This document shows positions 18,735-27,496 of a DNA stretch of 54,117 nucleotides, piece after piece. Under the pieces are notes generated by a model. That model worked only from the letters and a program-made list of their open reading frames with translations, ran no database searches and was not told where the DNA came from. Origin of the DNA: a bacterium (GTDB lineage: Bacteria; UBP15; UBA6099); NCBI GenBank assembly GCA_029564595.1, contig JAKQPS010000156.1, positions 1-54,117 on the forward strand, read 5' to 3'. The first letter of the stretch is position 1, and each line of letters starts with the position of its first letter. The position numbers were made by a program, and so were the translations under genes.

Positions 18735-19007
18735 CTATTCGGCCGCTTCGCTTTTGTCGGATCCCGGCGTCCTTCCCATTTTTATATTGAGTGGGAACGA
18801 CGGGGTGACTGTCGTGACGGCGTGTTTAAAAACCATCTGCTGCTTTCCCGCTGATTCGAGCAGTATCACATAGCGGTCGAATCCGGTTATGTGCCCGTGC
18901 AATTGAACTTTGTTTGTCAGAAACACGACAACCGAAATTTTGTCGTTTTTCGCTCTTTTAAGAAATTCGTCCTGCAGATTGATGATTGCTTCTCCGGCTC
19001 CCGCCAT
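18735..19007 (-). CDS. hfq: RNA chaperone Hfq
   Basis: A 90-aa Sm-fold protein. Helix and Sm1 read LQDEFLKRAKNDKISVVVFLTNKVQL, Sm1 ends in GHITGFDRYVILLE, and Sm2 is FKHAVTTVTP, with the K-H pair of the proximal U-binding face present. A short tail follows (about 20 residues, acidic end SDKSEAAE), so the disordered C-terminus is minimal compared with enteric Hfq. It follows miaA by 45 bases as in the widespread miaA-hfq pair. GGGGGA precedes the ATG. It would help small RNAs pair with mRNAs. Confidence 0.95.
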   Translation of the reverse strand: MAGAGEAIINLQDEFLKRAKNDKISVVVFLTNKVQLHGHITGFDRYVILLESAGKQQMVFKHAVTTVTPSFPLNIKMGRTPGSDKSEAAE

Positions 19008-19052
19008 GATTTTGTCCCCCTGTTTTAGTGTTATTTTATTAAAGCCTTTAGT

Positions 19053-20015
19053 TTAGTCTTTATTCGCCGCCTTCCATATTCCGCAGACGACATTCAAGGG
19101 GTCGTCAGCGCCGGAGCCGAAAGCGTCAAGCGATACGGCTCCTTGGACGGCGCGCAGCCATGTCAGTTGCCTCTTAGCATACCAGCGCGTCCTCTTCGCG
19201 GTCTCTTCGACCGACCATTCAATATCCCTCTGCCCGTCGATGACTTTCAGGGCTTCGGAGTATCCTATGGTTTTTTCAAGAAACAGCCTTTCTCGCGTTC
19301 CCAGCGACGCGATTGCTCCAGCTTCTTCCACCAGTCCATTATTGTACATAATCGCAGTTCTTTTGTTAATTATATCGTATAAAATTTTGCGCGGAGCTTC
19401 CAGCATAAAAACAATGAATTCCCAAGGGTCGTCGCTGTCGCGAGGAACCTGCGCGACCCTCTTGGCTCTCATTTCGGAAGGACGTTTGCCGGATGATTTC
19501 AACGCCTCCAAAGCTCGCGCCACTCTGAATACATCGTTGGGATGTATCTTCTCCGCCGCGACGGGGTCGGCCGCGCGAAGTCTGGCGTGCAACGCCTCTA
19601 CTCCATATTTCTCGGCTTCTTCCGTCAGTTGGGCGCGATATTCGGGGTCTTCATCGGATCCGCAGAATTCAAGTTTTCCCGCTAGCGCCGACAAATATAG
19701 AAATGTCCCGCCGACTATAATAGGTGTTTTCCCTCTTTCGATGATGCTTTTTATCGTTGCCCTCGCGCCTCGCGCGTAATCTACGACTGTGAATCTATCG
19801 CCCGGCTCAGCCACATCCAACATGTGATGCTTTGCGCGCGAAAGTTCTTCGAGGGTCGGTTTTGCGGTCCCGATGTCCATTCCCTTGTATATCTGCCTTG
19901 AGTCCATCGAGACGATTTCGCCACCGCAGGTCTCGGCAAGTTTAATGCCCAATGCCGTTTTTCCGCAAGCAGTGGGGCCGCAGATAACGGGAATTTTAAA
20001 CTTCGATGACGCCAT
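19053..20015 (-). CDS. miaA: tRNA dimethylallyltransferase
   Basis: A 320-aa P-loop enzyme that adds dimethylallyl to A37 of tRNAs reading UNN codons. The P-loop reads GPTACGKTAL, then VSMDSRQIYKGMDIGTAKP, HHMLDVAEPGDRFTVVDY and IVGGTFLYLSAL. The C-terminal KRTRWYAKRQLTWLR is the tRNA-contact helix. I place the start at 20015 (MASSKFKIPV), because the earlier open codon is TTG and adds unconserved residues. It overlaps the end of the preceding methyltransferase gene by 20 bases, which suggests translational coupling. Confidence 0.95.
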   Translation of the reverse strand: MASSKFKIPVICGPTACGKTALGIKLAETCGGEIVSMDSRQIYKGMDIGTAKPTLEELSRAKHHMLDVAEPGDRFTVVDYARGARATIKSIIERGKTPIIVGGTFLYLSALAGKLEFCGSDEDPEYRAQLTEEAEKYGVEALHARLRAADPVAAEKIHPNDVFRVARALEALKSSGKRPSEMRAKRVAQVPRDSDDPWEFIVFMLEAPRKILYDIINKRTAIMYNNGLVEEAGAIASLGTRERLFLEKTIGYSEALKVIDGQRDIEWSVEETAKRTRWYAKRQLTWLRAVQGAVSLDAFGSGADDPLNVVCGIWKAANKD

Positions 20016-20775
20016 AATAAATTGAACGCCCGCTCTCAATAATTTTCGAAAACCGGATGTCGTTGAAATAACCCCTGCGGCCTTTGACGACCACCCGCCT
20101 AGCAGCGATCCTTATGGCCTGAGAAATTGATTCCGCCGAAAGCGGTCTTTCATCCGCCACAGCCCGCATCCGCCTCATGGCCGCCGAGCCAGCCACCGTT
20201 TCGGGAAACATCGGATCAAAATACACCAGATCAAACTCGCCGTCGTTGGCGCGGCGCATATATTCAGAGTGATCCGCGCTCACGACATTAATCCTGCGCG
20301 AAGCTTCTCTTATGTTGGCAGCCTTGATATCGCAACTTTCGATTCCGCGCCGCGTCATATCGGCAAGAATCGGACAGCTTTCCAAACCTACCAGCTTGCC
20401 GCCGCCGGTCAGCGCGGTTGCAATCACGAGGGCGTCGCAGGCGATTCCCAGAGTCGCGTCAAGAACGTTATCCGAAGGTCTCGGCTCAAGCGCGCGCAAG
20501 AGCGCGTCCGTCGCGCCGGGATTCTTGGTTCTCTGCCCCGAAGTGTTTTCGTGAAATCTGAACGCGCCCTCCGAAGTCTGAATCAGCGGCGCGCCGTCCG
20601 TCTCGACATACAGCCCTTTTGCGTTCATGGAGTCGAGGAGTTTATCAACCGAGTTGTCGCCTCTGACGACAAATCTCAAATTGAGCCGCGCGGCCGTCTC
20701 CTCCGCTTTTGCGTTGAGGTCGAATCTTTTGCGCGGCGTCGTCACAACCCACGATTCAGCGCTTGAACCAGACAT
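19996..20775 (-). CDS. RsmJ-like SAM-dependent methyltransferase
   Basis: A 259-aa methyltransferase. The SAM motif I reads NVLDATLGIACDALVIA, an acidic residue follows in LVGLESCPIL, and the catalytic motif is YFDPMFPE, very close to the DPMYP of RsmJ, which makes m2G1516 in 16S rRNA. The N-terminal 80 residues differ from enteric RsmJ and resemble the related Firmicutes and candidate-phylum group, so the target is probably rRNA but unproven. It overlaps mutL and miaA by exactly 20 bases each. GGGAGG inside the mutL end serves as its ribosome binding site. Confidence 0.75.
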   Translation of the reverse strand: MSGSSAESWVVTTPRKRFDLNAKAEETAARLNLRFVVRGDNSVDKLLDSMNAKGLYVETDGAPLIQTSEGAFRFHENTSGQRTKNPGATDALLRALEPRPSDNVLDATLGIACDALVIATALTGGGKLVGLESCPILADMTRRGIESCDIKAANIREASRRINVVSADHSEYMRRANDGEFDLVYFDPMFPETVAGSAAMRRMRAVADERPLSAESISQAIRIAARRVVVKGRRGYFNDIRFSKIIESGRSIYYGVIEV

Positions 20776-22582
20776 CCAGCGCCTCCCGTGTCAGCTTGTG
20801 AGTTATAGGCCTTCCGTGCGGACATGTCCTGTTGAATTCTTCTTTTAAATATCGCTCGACAAGCGCGTCCATCTCGGAATGAGACAACGTCTGTCCGGCT
20901 TTCACAGCCATCCTGCACGCCGCCACAGTTAAAAGCCTTCCCGTGAGCAGGTTTTCCGGGGCTTTGTCCGGCGCGCTTCTTATTTCATCCGCAATGGCAG
21001 CAAGCAACTCGACCGGGTCGAAAGGCCCCGCGCTGTGCGCCACCGCTCTTATTATGAATGCGCGCTCGCCGAAAGGTTCGATTGTCAGCCCAGCTTCTCT
21101 GGCTCTTTCAAGATTTCTCGACAGTATTTCATAGACATCTCGCGGCGTTTCCACAGGTTCGGAGATAAGCTGAAGCTGTTCGGCGGAATTCTTCGTTTTC
21201 CTTCTCAATTCATTGTAAATGATGCGCTCGCTGGCCACATGCTGATCTATAAACATCGGGTATCCATCGAGGTCGATAAGAATATATGTTTTGAAGAACT
21301 GCCCTAATACTTTGAAATCGTGTCCGGCGATTCTCGACGGCTCGCGATATTCATTTTCAGCGGTTGTTTTTCGTATGGACGACCTGTTTTCGGGAACGGA
21401 TTGTGTGAGAGGGCGCGGAGCCGCCTCCGCGTCGAAAGGATGCGCGTGAACTTCCGAACTCTCGGTCGCCGCGCTTCTTTCCGGCTTCTCCGGAACCTGT
21501 ATGTTCAGTTCATGTTGAGAGGACGGCCTGCCGGCCGCGGCCGGCTCGTTCCTCTCTTTTATCGGATTCAATATTTCTTTCGGCTCTATGATTCCGGGTT
21601 CGGTGAATCTCCCCCGTATTGTTCTATACACCAGCGAATGCACATCGTGAGGGGAAAGAAATCTCACTTCGGATTTCGTGGGATGCACATTGGGATCGAT
21701 ATCCGACGCCGGAGCGTCAAGGAAAAGTATCGCCATGCAATGTCTTCCCGACGGGACAAGTCCCCGGCACGCTACTTGTACAGCCGCCGCCAGATGTTTG
21801 TCATTAACAACTCTGCCATTCACCACGAACATTTGGTATCGCCGGTTCGGAAACGCGAGGTCCGGCATAGTGAACCATGCCTCAAGGCGCATCCCGGCCA
21901 TTTCACCGTCCGAACGCGCGACTTTATCGGCGATGTCTTTCCCGAATATGTAGCGTATGCGTTCTTTCATATCAGCAGCGCCAGCCGCTTTGAAGACCGG
22001 AGATCCGTTATGAGTCTGCGTGAAAGCGACACCGGGATACGCCACAATCATTTTAGACATCATGGAGTTAACGGCTTGAATTTCAGAGCGCGCCGATTTA
22101 ATGAATTTTCTTCGAGCCGGGACGTTGTAAAAAAGGTTCTCGACTTCGACTGTTGAGCCGCGCGCACGCGCGGCCGCTTCAAGCGGTTTTTCCGCGCCGC
22201 CCTCCATCCTGACTCGCCATCCCTCGCCGTTTTCATTGTCGCTCGTTGTGACGGTCAGCGTTGAAACCGACCCTATGCTGTGCAGCGCCTCTCCTCTAAA
22301 ACCTAGAGTATGCACCCTTTCCAAGTCGTCAATCGAGCCTAGTTTGCTTGTTGAGTGGCTCTTCAGGCACATCTCCGCGTCTTCGCGGCTCATTCCAGTT
22401 CCGTTATCGCTCACCCTTATGAGTTTTCTTCCGCCATCCTCAATGTCCGCTACTATTTCTGTGGCTCCCGCATCAAGCGCGTTTTCGATCAGTTCCTTCA
22501 CAACGGCAACTGGCCGCTCGACGACCTCGCCAGCGGCTATTTTGCTTATTGTCAATTTGTCAAGAGCTTTTATTCGCCCCAT
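20756..22582 (-). CDS. mutL: DNA mismatch repair protein MutL
   Basis: A 608-aa GHKL ATPase. Motifs include IAAGEVVERPVAVVKELIENALDAGA, DNGTGM, STSKL, TLGFRGEAL and FYNVPARRKF. A linker of low complexity (about residues 340-420) leads to the C-terminal dimerisation and endonuclease domain. D446 begins DQHVASE, the metal-site motif of nicking MutL. ACRMAVKAG and CPHGRPI are also present. In this copy five rather than four residues separate the motif's two glutamates, a small departure. It should act with MutS (not in this window). GAGGA precedes the ATG. Confidence 0.96.
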   Translation of the reverse strand: MGRIKALDKLTISKIAAGEVVERPVAVVKELIENALDAGATEIVADIEDGGRKLIRVSDNGTGMSREDAEMCLKSHSTSKLGSIDDLERVHTLGFRGEALHSIGSVSTLTVTTSDNENGEGWRVRMEGGAEKPLEAAARARGSTVEVENLFYNVPARRKFIKSARSEIQAVNSMMSKMIVAYPGVAFTQTHNGSPVFKAAGAADMKERIRYIFGKDIADKVARSDGEMAGMRLEAWFTMPDLAFPNRRYQMFVVNGRVVNDKHLAAAVQVACRGLVPSGRHCMAILFLDAPASDIDPNVHPTKSEVRFLSPHDVHSLVYRTIRGRFTEPGIIEPKEILNPIKERNEPAAAGRPSSQHELNIQVPEKPERSAATESSEVHAHPFDAEAAPRPLTQSVPENRSSIRKTTAENEYREPSRIAGHDFKVLGQFFKTYILIDLDGYPMFIDQHVASERIIYNELRRKTKNSAEQLQLISEPVETPRDVYEILSRNLERAREAGLTIEPFGERAFIIRAVAHSAGPFDPVELLAAIADEIRSAPDKAPENLLTGRLLTVAACRMAVKAGQTLSHSEMDALVERYLKEEFNRTCPHGRPITHKLTREALDVWFKR

Positions 22583-22621
22583 TATCCGTTCCTCTGTCCT
22601 AAGCGTTTCTCCTAGCGGCGG

Positions 22622-25249
22622 TCAATCCCGCCTCTCTTCCTCCTGAAGGTCTTTTTTGAACGCCTCTCCTTTTATAGCCGTGTAGGCTTCAATCACTCTT
22701 CCCTTTGAATCATACACAATCTTTTTTGCGCTGAACGTTCTTTTCTTTTCATCTTTGACCGACACGTCTCCTTCAAGTATGGTGCGTTCCGACTTCCCAT
22801 AATGCCATAGCTTGTCGGCGCGCGCGGAGCTTGCTCCCTCAACGACGTTCACTCCGCCTTCCAAATATAGCTTCTCCTCGGAGTATTCGGAAATAAGGAG
22901 AGCCGCCGTCGCCTTCATCGGACGTCTCAGCCGGGTCTCCGTTTCTTTCTCCAATTCTCTTTCGATGATTCCATCGTCAAAAAGCCAGTCTCCTCTTTCC
23001 TGAGACATATAAACATCGCCCTCCGCGCGGAATTCCTTGAGGCTGTCGTCCGCCGACGCTTTTAACGCGCGAAGCTCCCTGCCCTCCTGCTTTATCAAGA
23101 CAGGTTTTCCGGCAAGGTCAGCCCTGCCCGCCACGTCGTCGAAAGTAGCCTTGTCGCAAATTATGTCAGTAGGTTTTTTTGCCACCTTCGCCGCCTTGCC
23201 GTCGGACTCTTCTTTAAATATGCGCTGTCTGTCCAGCCATGCTCCGTCGTCTTGCCTAATGTTCACAGAGCCATCGAAGACATAGCGTTTTTTATCTCTG
23301 TCGAAACTCAGTTTTTTTGCCGATGCCCGCCTCCCAGCGGCGGACATCTTCACCGTTCCTTCGGCTTCTCCTGTTTTTGTTCCCCAATTGTACGCCACGC
23401 GGTCGGCTTCCAAATCAAACGGCTCGTAATCGCCGTCCTCTCCGGGAACAGCGAGTCTGCCTCTGTCTTTCAGCTTCGCCTTTCCGGACAGTTCCATCCT
23501 TTTCTTTTTCCAGTCCAGCATGAATTTTTCCGCCTCAGCCTGATTCCTCGGATCGTCGAATCTTGCGGCTCCTTCTCCTTCGGCGATATCTTTTGAATAG
23601 TCCACGCGTATCCTGTCGGCCATCACTGTGATATCTAGGAACTTCATCGAGGCGGCCCCTTCAGCAGTCAATATGTCAGCGCTTTCGTCATATTTAAGTT
23701 TTACTGCGGTTACGACTATGTTCTCGCGGGAAATGGTTTTGACATCCCGCTTTGAGCCGTCTCTTTCGTCGAGGTAGTCCGCTATGTCGGCCGCGTGGTC
23801 GTCGTCGATTCTTTTTCTGGATGACGCTTCTCCTGACGCCTCCATCACGCCGTCGCTCTCCCGGTATGTGATTCCCGTCGCGGAGAGATGATAGTCGTCC
23901 TCCTCTATGCGCGGGTTGCCGGAAAGAGTCCATATTCTGTCGGAGCCGTCGAATCTCGCCGCCGAGCAGGACACACGCCTTTTCTGTTGCGTAAGAGTGA
24001 CGCCGCCGTACGCGAGAATATTCTCCGTGTTAAAATCCAGATCGAGTCCTACGCTTGTCACGACCGTTGCCTGCCGCGCTGCTTCGATTCTTTCCTTATT
24101 GCCGCTGTCTTCTATCAGGCCGTCTTCGATGAGCCAGTCGCCTTTTTCCTGCCAGATCGTCACTCCGCCGCCCAATGCCGCCGTCTCAAGCCTTGCGTCC
24201 GCGTAAAATCTTCCGGCGTCCACCCGAACGCCCGGACGCGTCGCCCTCGCCGGCCCCGGAGCGTCAACCACTCCCTTTTTCCAGAAGTAGAACGCTTCTT
24301 CCGTCTCGTATGTCGTCTCTCTCTTCAACAGCGCGCGGCGCGCCTTCGTGTCGCTTTCCTTTATCTGCTCGGCTTTCCTTATGGCTTTCACCCTTCCTGC
24401 CGCCCTCGCATATTCACGCTCTTCATCAATATATACTTCGGACGATGTCGCCTTGAAATGCGCTCCTTCAAGCGTCACAAATTCTTCTTTTGCCGCGTCG
24501 CCCTCAGAGCCGGGCATATATATCGCGTTTCTATGCTCCGTTGAATAACACTTCATCAGCCGGCGCTGCCTGTCATACTCTATCATTTTGGCGGTCAACT
24601 TCAGGTCTTTCGTGTATTCCTCGTCCGCAAGCGGTTCTTCTTCTTTTTCTTCTTCAGATTGCGCGGCGTCCTCTTTCGGTCGCGCCGAGCCTGTTTTCTT
24701 CAAATCGGGTATGAGCGCGGTCGCGTTGCCTCTGATTATGTAGCCGTCGAAATCCTCTCCCCACGCTTCCATGTCATCCCCGTAATATATGTTTCCATCC
24801 AGACTGAACTCCACCGGCGTCGGAATCACAAGTCTCTTCTGATTTCCGTTCCACTCGAACACGCCTGTGCGGAAATAGTCGCCGTTTTCCGATTTCATCT
24901 CGACTCCGCCGTCAAGATTCAGCGTCTCGGTTTCGGAATTATAAACGGCTCGTTTGGCGGTGAAAAAAAGAGGCGGTTCTTCGTCTCTGTAGAAAACCCC
25001 TCTTTTTACGGCTTTTATCTCGTGATGCTTGCCGGACTTGTCAATTCTGATCCCGTCCGTCCATGCTTCCCACTTCAAACGGCCGTCCCTGTAAACCCGC
25101 GCGTAAGTCCCCTTCAACAGAACCGTTCCCGGAGGTTTCTCTTTGGTCTCCTCCACCTTCATAACGAAAATAATAAACACGAACGCCGTTGCGAGCGCCG
25201 CGAAGACTCCCAAAAATATCTTCCGTATTGTTTCTATGCTATCGTACAT
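22622..25249 (-). CDS. Very long LptC/LptA-like (OstA-repeat) envelope protein
   Basis: An 875-aa protein with one N-terminal membrane anchor (about residues 8-30) and then only beta-strand-rich sequence. The first 150 residues resemble LptC (GTVLLKGTYARVY, then AVYNSETETLNLDGGVEMKS). After that, LptA/OstA-type units recur: AKMIEYDRQRRLMKCY, ARFDGSDRIWTLSGNP, ADRVAYNWGTKTGEAEG and LEGGVNVVEGASSARADKLW. Known LptC and LptA are each under 220 aa and form the lipid-carrying beta-jellyroll bridge for lipopolysaccharide. This single chain could supply several jellyrolls. The gene lies 39 bases upstream of mutL on the same strand. The ribosome binding site is weak. The assignment to the superfamily is good; the cargo is inferred. 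Confidence 0.78.
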   Translation of the reverse strand: MYDSIETIRKIFLGVFAALATAFVFIIFVMKVEETKEKPPGTVLLKGTYARVYRDGRLKWEAWTDGIRIDKSGKHHEIKAVKRGVFYRDEEPPLFFTAKRAVYNSETETLNLDGGVEMKSENGDYFRTGVFEWNGNQKRLVIPTPVEFSLDGNIYYGDDMEAWGEDFDGYIIRGNATALIPDLKKTGSARPKEDAAQSEEEKEEEPLADEEYTKDLKLTAKMIEYDRQRRLMKCYSTEHRNAIYMPGSEGDAAKEEFVTLEGAHFKATSSEVYIDEEREYARAAGRVKAIRKAEQIKESDTKARRALLKRETTYETEEAFYFWKKGVVDAPGPARATRPGVRVDAGRFYADARLETAALGGGVTIWQEKGDWLIEDGLIEDSGNKERIEAARQATVVTSVGLDLDFNTENILAYGGVTLTQQKRRVSCSAARFDGSDRIWTLSGNPRIEEDDYHLSATGITYRESDGVMEASGEASSRKRIDDDHAADIADYLDERDGSKRDVKTISRENIVVTAVKLKYDESADILTAEGAASMKFLDITVMADRIRVDYSKDIAEGEGAARFDDPRNQAEAEKFMLDWKKKRMELSGKAKLKDRGRLAVPGEDGDYEPFDLEADRVAYNWGTKTGEAEGTVKMSAAGRRASAKKLSFDRDKKRYVFDGSVNIRQDDGAWLDRQRIFKEESDGKAAKVAKKPTDIICDKATFDDVAGRADLAGKPVLIKQEGRELRALKASADDSLKEFRAEGDVYMSQERGDWLFDDGIIERELEKETETRLRRPMKATAALLISEYSEEKLYLEGGVNVVEGASSARADKLWHYGKSERTILEGDVSVKDEKKRTFSAKKIVYDSKGRVIEAYTAIKGEAFKKDLQEEERRD

Positions 25250-25411
25250 ACAATCGCCGATTATAAATATACAGCATTTCGCTTTCCGTGTCGTTTCCCG
25301 CCTCTGAAATGGATAATAACGGTTTTCGGTATTTCATCAATTCATACGGTGTATGATGGAGATTGATTGTCAGATTCAGTCAACTATAAGCTTGCGAATA
25401 CCGCGCGATAT

Positions 25412-25969
25412 TCATTCGCGCCTGCTGAAAGAACACCCGCAATAGTTTTGCCTTCGAAATCCGAATTCCCTGCTCAGTTCGCAGCTTTTTTTGTATCCGT
25501 CGTTCTTCTTGAAGTCGGCCCGCAAAAAAGCGATTCCAGTTTCTTCCGCCACGCTCTCTCCCTGCTCATTGATTACAGCGGCGTTTTTGTGGGGACTTAC
25601 CGAAAGCGTCGTGGCTATATGAGCGGCCCCGATTCCTGCCGCCGCCTTTGCCGCCGACTCAAGCCGTAGACTGAAACAAACCCTGCATCTGCCTCCGCCT
25701 TCAGGCTCGTTTTCCAGTCCTGATATTGATTCTCTCCATCTGTCGTTATCATACTCGGCTGTCAAAAGAGAGACGCCTGTCGCTTCTGAAAGTTTTTCCA
25801 TTTCGTCCAAGCGCATGCGCCATTCTTCCTGCGGCTCGATGTTGGGATTATAAAAATACAAAACTACATCCCATGAGTCCCGCAATATGTTAAGGACATA
25901 AGGCGAGCACGGCGCGCAACATGCGTGCAATAAAAGCTTGGGTTTTTTCGAATCCGTCGCGTCGCTCAT
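25412..25969 (-). CDS. queH: Epoxyqueuosine reductase QueH
   Basis: A 185-aa member of the QueH (DUF208) family. It performs the last step of queuosine synthesis in tRNA, reducing epoxyqueuosine. The cysteine motifs HACCAPCSPYV, GGGRCRVCF and RRQNYCGCSFS are all present, which fits the 4Fe-4S and extra metal site of the family. The length is normal. It sits alone between the SepCysS gene (34 bases upstream) and 162 bases of gene-free DNA (25250-25411) in which I see nothing notable. It may be co-transcribed with SepCysS. Confidence 0.93.
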   Translation of the reverse strand: MSDATDSKKPKLLLHACCAPCSPYVLNILRDSWDVVLYFYNPNIEPQEEWRMRLDEMEKLSEATGVSLLTAEYDNDRWRESISGLENEPEGGGRCRVCFSLRLESAAKAAAGIGAAHIATTLSVSPHKNAAVINEQGESVAEETGIAFLRADFKKNDGYKKSCELSREFGFRRQNYCGCSFSRRE

Positions 25970-26003
25970 AATTTGTCATAAAGCTACTGTATTATGCCAT
26001 GCT

Positions 26004-27125
26004 TCACATCCGGGCGATTTCCTTGAACGCTTCTATCAGATAATCAACCTGTTCGTCCGTAAAACCGAAGGTAGACATTTTAAACCACCGGGTCTGTCCG
26101 GGCTTCAAGCCTGTGATTCCTCTGTCCGCCAGCGCGGAATGAAGGAAATAGCCGCGCTTGCGACTATTCTCAGCGATGCGGTGGAACAACGGCGTTTCAA
26201 ACCTGATAAGATCGTGGCGCTTCGGTTTCTCGCCCATCTGACGGATTTCGCCCAACGATTCCATAGCTTCCACGAACCTGACGGCTTTGGCCACTTCTGC
26301 GTCCCACCGTTTGACGCGCTCCTTGACTCCGGGCAGAGCCGCCATGAAAGACACTATATTCGCGCCTCTGGCGGTGCAGCCCAGCAGCTCAATATTTTTG
26401 TTCGGATGCGTCAAGGATGTTCTGAACAAGCGTTCGGCCCATTCGCCGTTTGCTCCCATGAAGCCGACCGGACCGCTCGCTGCGAAACTCTTATGCCCTG
26501 AGCCAACCATGAAATCAACGCCGAGCGCGCGTCCGTCCACCGGCATTCTACCCGCCGAATACGCGCAATTCAGAATCAACGGGACGCCCGCGTCCTTGCA
26601 GATTTTCGAGAATTCTGCCGCGTCGTTGAGGTTGCCGTAATCGCCGTCCACGTGCGTAAGCAGGGCCGCCGCCGCGGGCTTTCCTGTTTTCGATTTGCAA
26701 TATTCCAATGTCTCGGCAAACGAATCAGGAGTCACTCGGAAGTCGGGGTCGCCGGTGTTTGTGGATTTGAAAACTTCGAGGCCCGCGCGCTGCGCCGCCA
26801 CGTATGTAGAATAGTGCGCGTTCGCGTCCAACACCGCGCCTCGCCCCGGTTCGGACAGCGTGTGAAATATCGCGAATTTCCCTTCCCTTGCTCCCATCGT
26901 GACTGCGACGCGGTCCATTCCCACAAATTCGGCCAACTCGACCGCGAAACATTTTATGTCCGGCTTTTCGATATCGTGAAGAACGCCCGCGCAACGGTCG
27001 CACACGGAATAACCGTCTGAAAAACGGGCGGCGGCTTTTCTCGCCGCGGCGCTCGCCCTGCCCCCCGTCTGAAGCGGGTTCAGGTTAAGCGCAAGCTCGT
27101 CTATCGCCACTCTTTCGAAACTCAT
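26004..27125 (-). CDS. pscS: O-phosphoseryl-tRNA(Cys):Cys-tRNA synthase (SepCysS)
   Basis: A 373-aa PLP enzyme that converts phosphoseryl-tRNA(Cys) to cysteinyl-tRNA(Cys), the tRNA-dependent cysteine route best known from methanogens. Family signatures are dense: NLNPLQTGG, YSVCDRC, DGDYGNLNDA, YSAGRMPVDG, the PLP lysine K212 in GSGHKSFAASGP, and ELLGCTARGANI. The three cysteines that carry sulfur in characterised enzymes are present as C42, C45 and C250. The partner SepRS is not in the window. The ATG overlaps the stop of a 65-aa gene by four bases (ATGA), so the two are coupled. Use as a general persulfide-dependent cysteine synthase is a less likely alternative. Confidence 0.88.
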   Translation of the reverse strand: MSFERVAIDELALNLNPLQTGGRASAAARKAAARFSDGYSVCDRCAGVLHDIEKPDIKCFAVELAEFVGMDRVAVTMGAREGKFAIFHTLSEPGRGAVLDANAHYSTYVAAQRAGLEVFKSTNTGDPDFRVTPDSFAETLEYCKSKTGKPAAAALLTHVDGDYGNLNDAAEFSKICKDAGVPLILNCAYSAGRMPVDGRALGVDFMVGSGHKSFAASGPVGFMGANGEWAERLFRTSLTHPNKNIELLGCTARGANIVSFMAALPGVKERVKRWDAEVAKAVRFVEAMESLGEIRQMGEKPKRHDLIRFETPLFHRIAENSRKRGYFLHSALADRGITGLKPGQTRWFKMSTFGFTDEQVDYLIEAFKEIARM

Positions 27126-27319
27126 AGCGAAGCCTCGATTCTGTCTAGCGCTTTGCGCGCTTTCTCGATTTTCTTTGTCAGCGCCGCGCGGCTCTCTTCC
27201 GAGAGATTCTGCAACGGGGCCGCGTCCCTCCAGATATCCCTCACGTCTTCCATTAGATCGAGCACCCTGAATGTGTCCTCAACCCGCTGTTTGTTCCTTT
27301 GAGCAATCGTCTTATCCAT
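27122..27319 (-). CDS. Small helical protein coupled to SepCysS, function unknown
   Basis: A 65-aa, highly charged protein that should be almost entirely alpha-helical (IAQRNKQRVEDTFRVL, then LTKKIEKARKALDRIEASL), probably a short coiled coil. It has a good ribosome binding site (AAGGTGG), and its stop codon overlaps the SepCysS start by four bases, so it is likely a real gene. I do not recognise a family. It is much shorter than methanogen SepCysE, and I see no resemblance to it. A scaffold or tRNA-binding helper for SepCysS is speculation from position. The divergent gap to thrC (27320-27496) shows no clear promoter. Confidence 0.6.
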   Translation of the reverse strand: MDKTIAQRNKQRVEDTFRVLDLMEDVRDIWRDAAPLQNLSEESRAALTKKIEKARKALDRIEASL

Positions 27320-27496
27320 ATTGCCACCTTCAGGCGGACGCTCTCGCCCCCCGTTGAATTTTACGCCTCGTTGAACTACTATAAAGTCTCAGCGCTCGGC
27401 TTTAGAACGCTGTCGCAGCGCGGCTAATATTATCGCAGATAGGCGGCAAAGATTAAAGCTTGCCGGGGCCGGATCGGCCTGAAAGCGGGGAATGTC

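Noticed and set aside
27320-27496. Search for a riboswitch or T-box ahead of the thrC operon
   Set aside because: Short complementary stretches exist, but I could not recognise any conserved riboswitch or T-box core.
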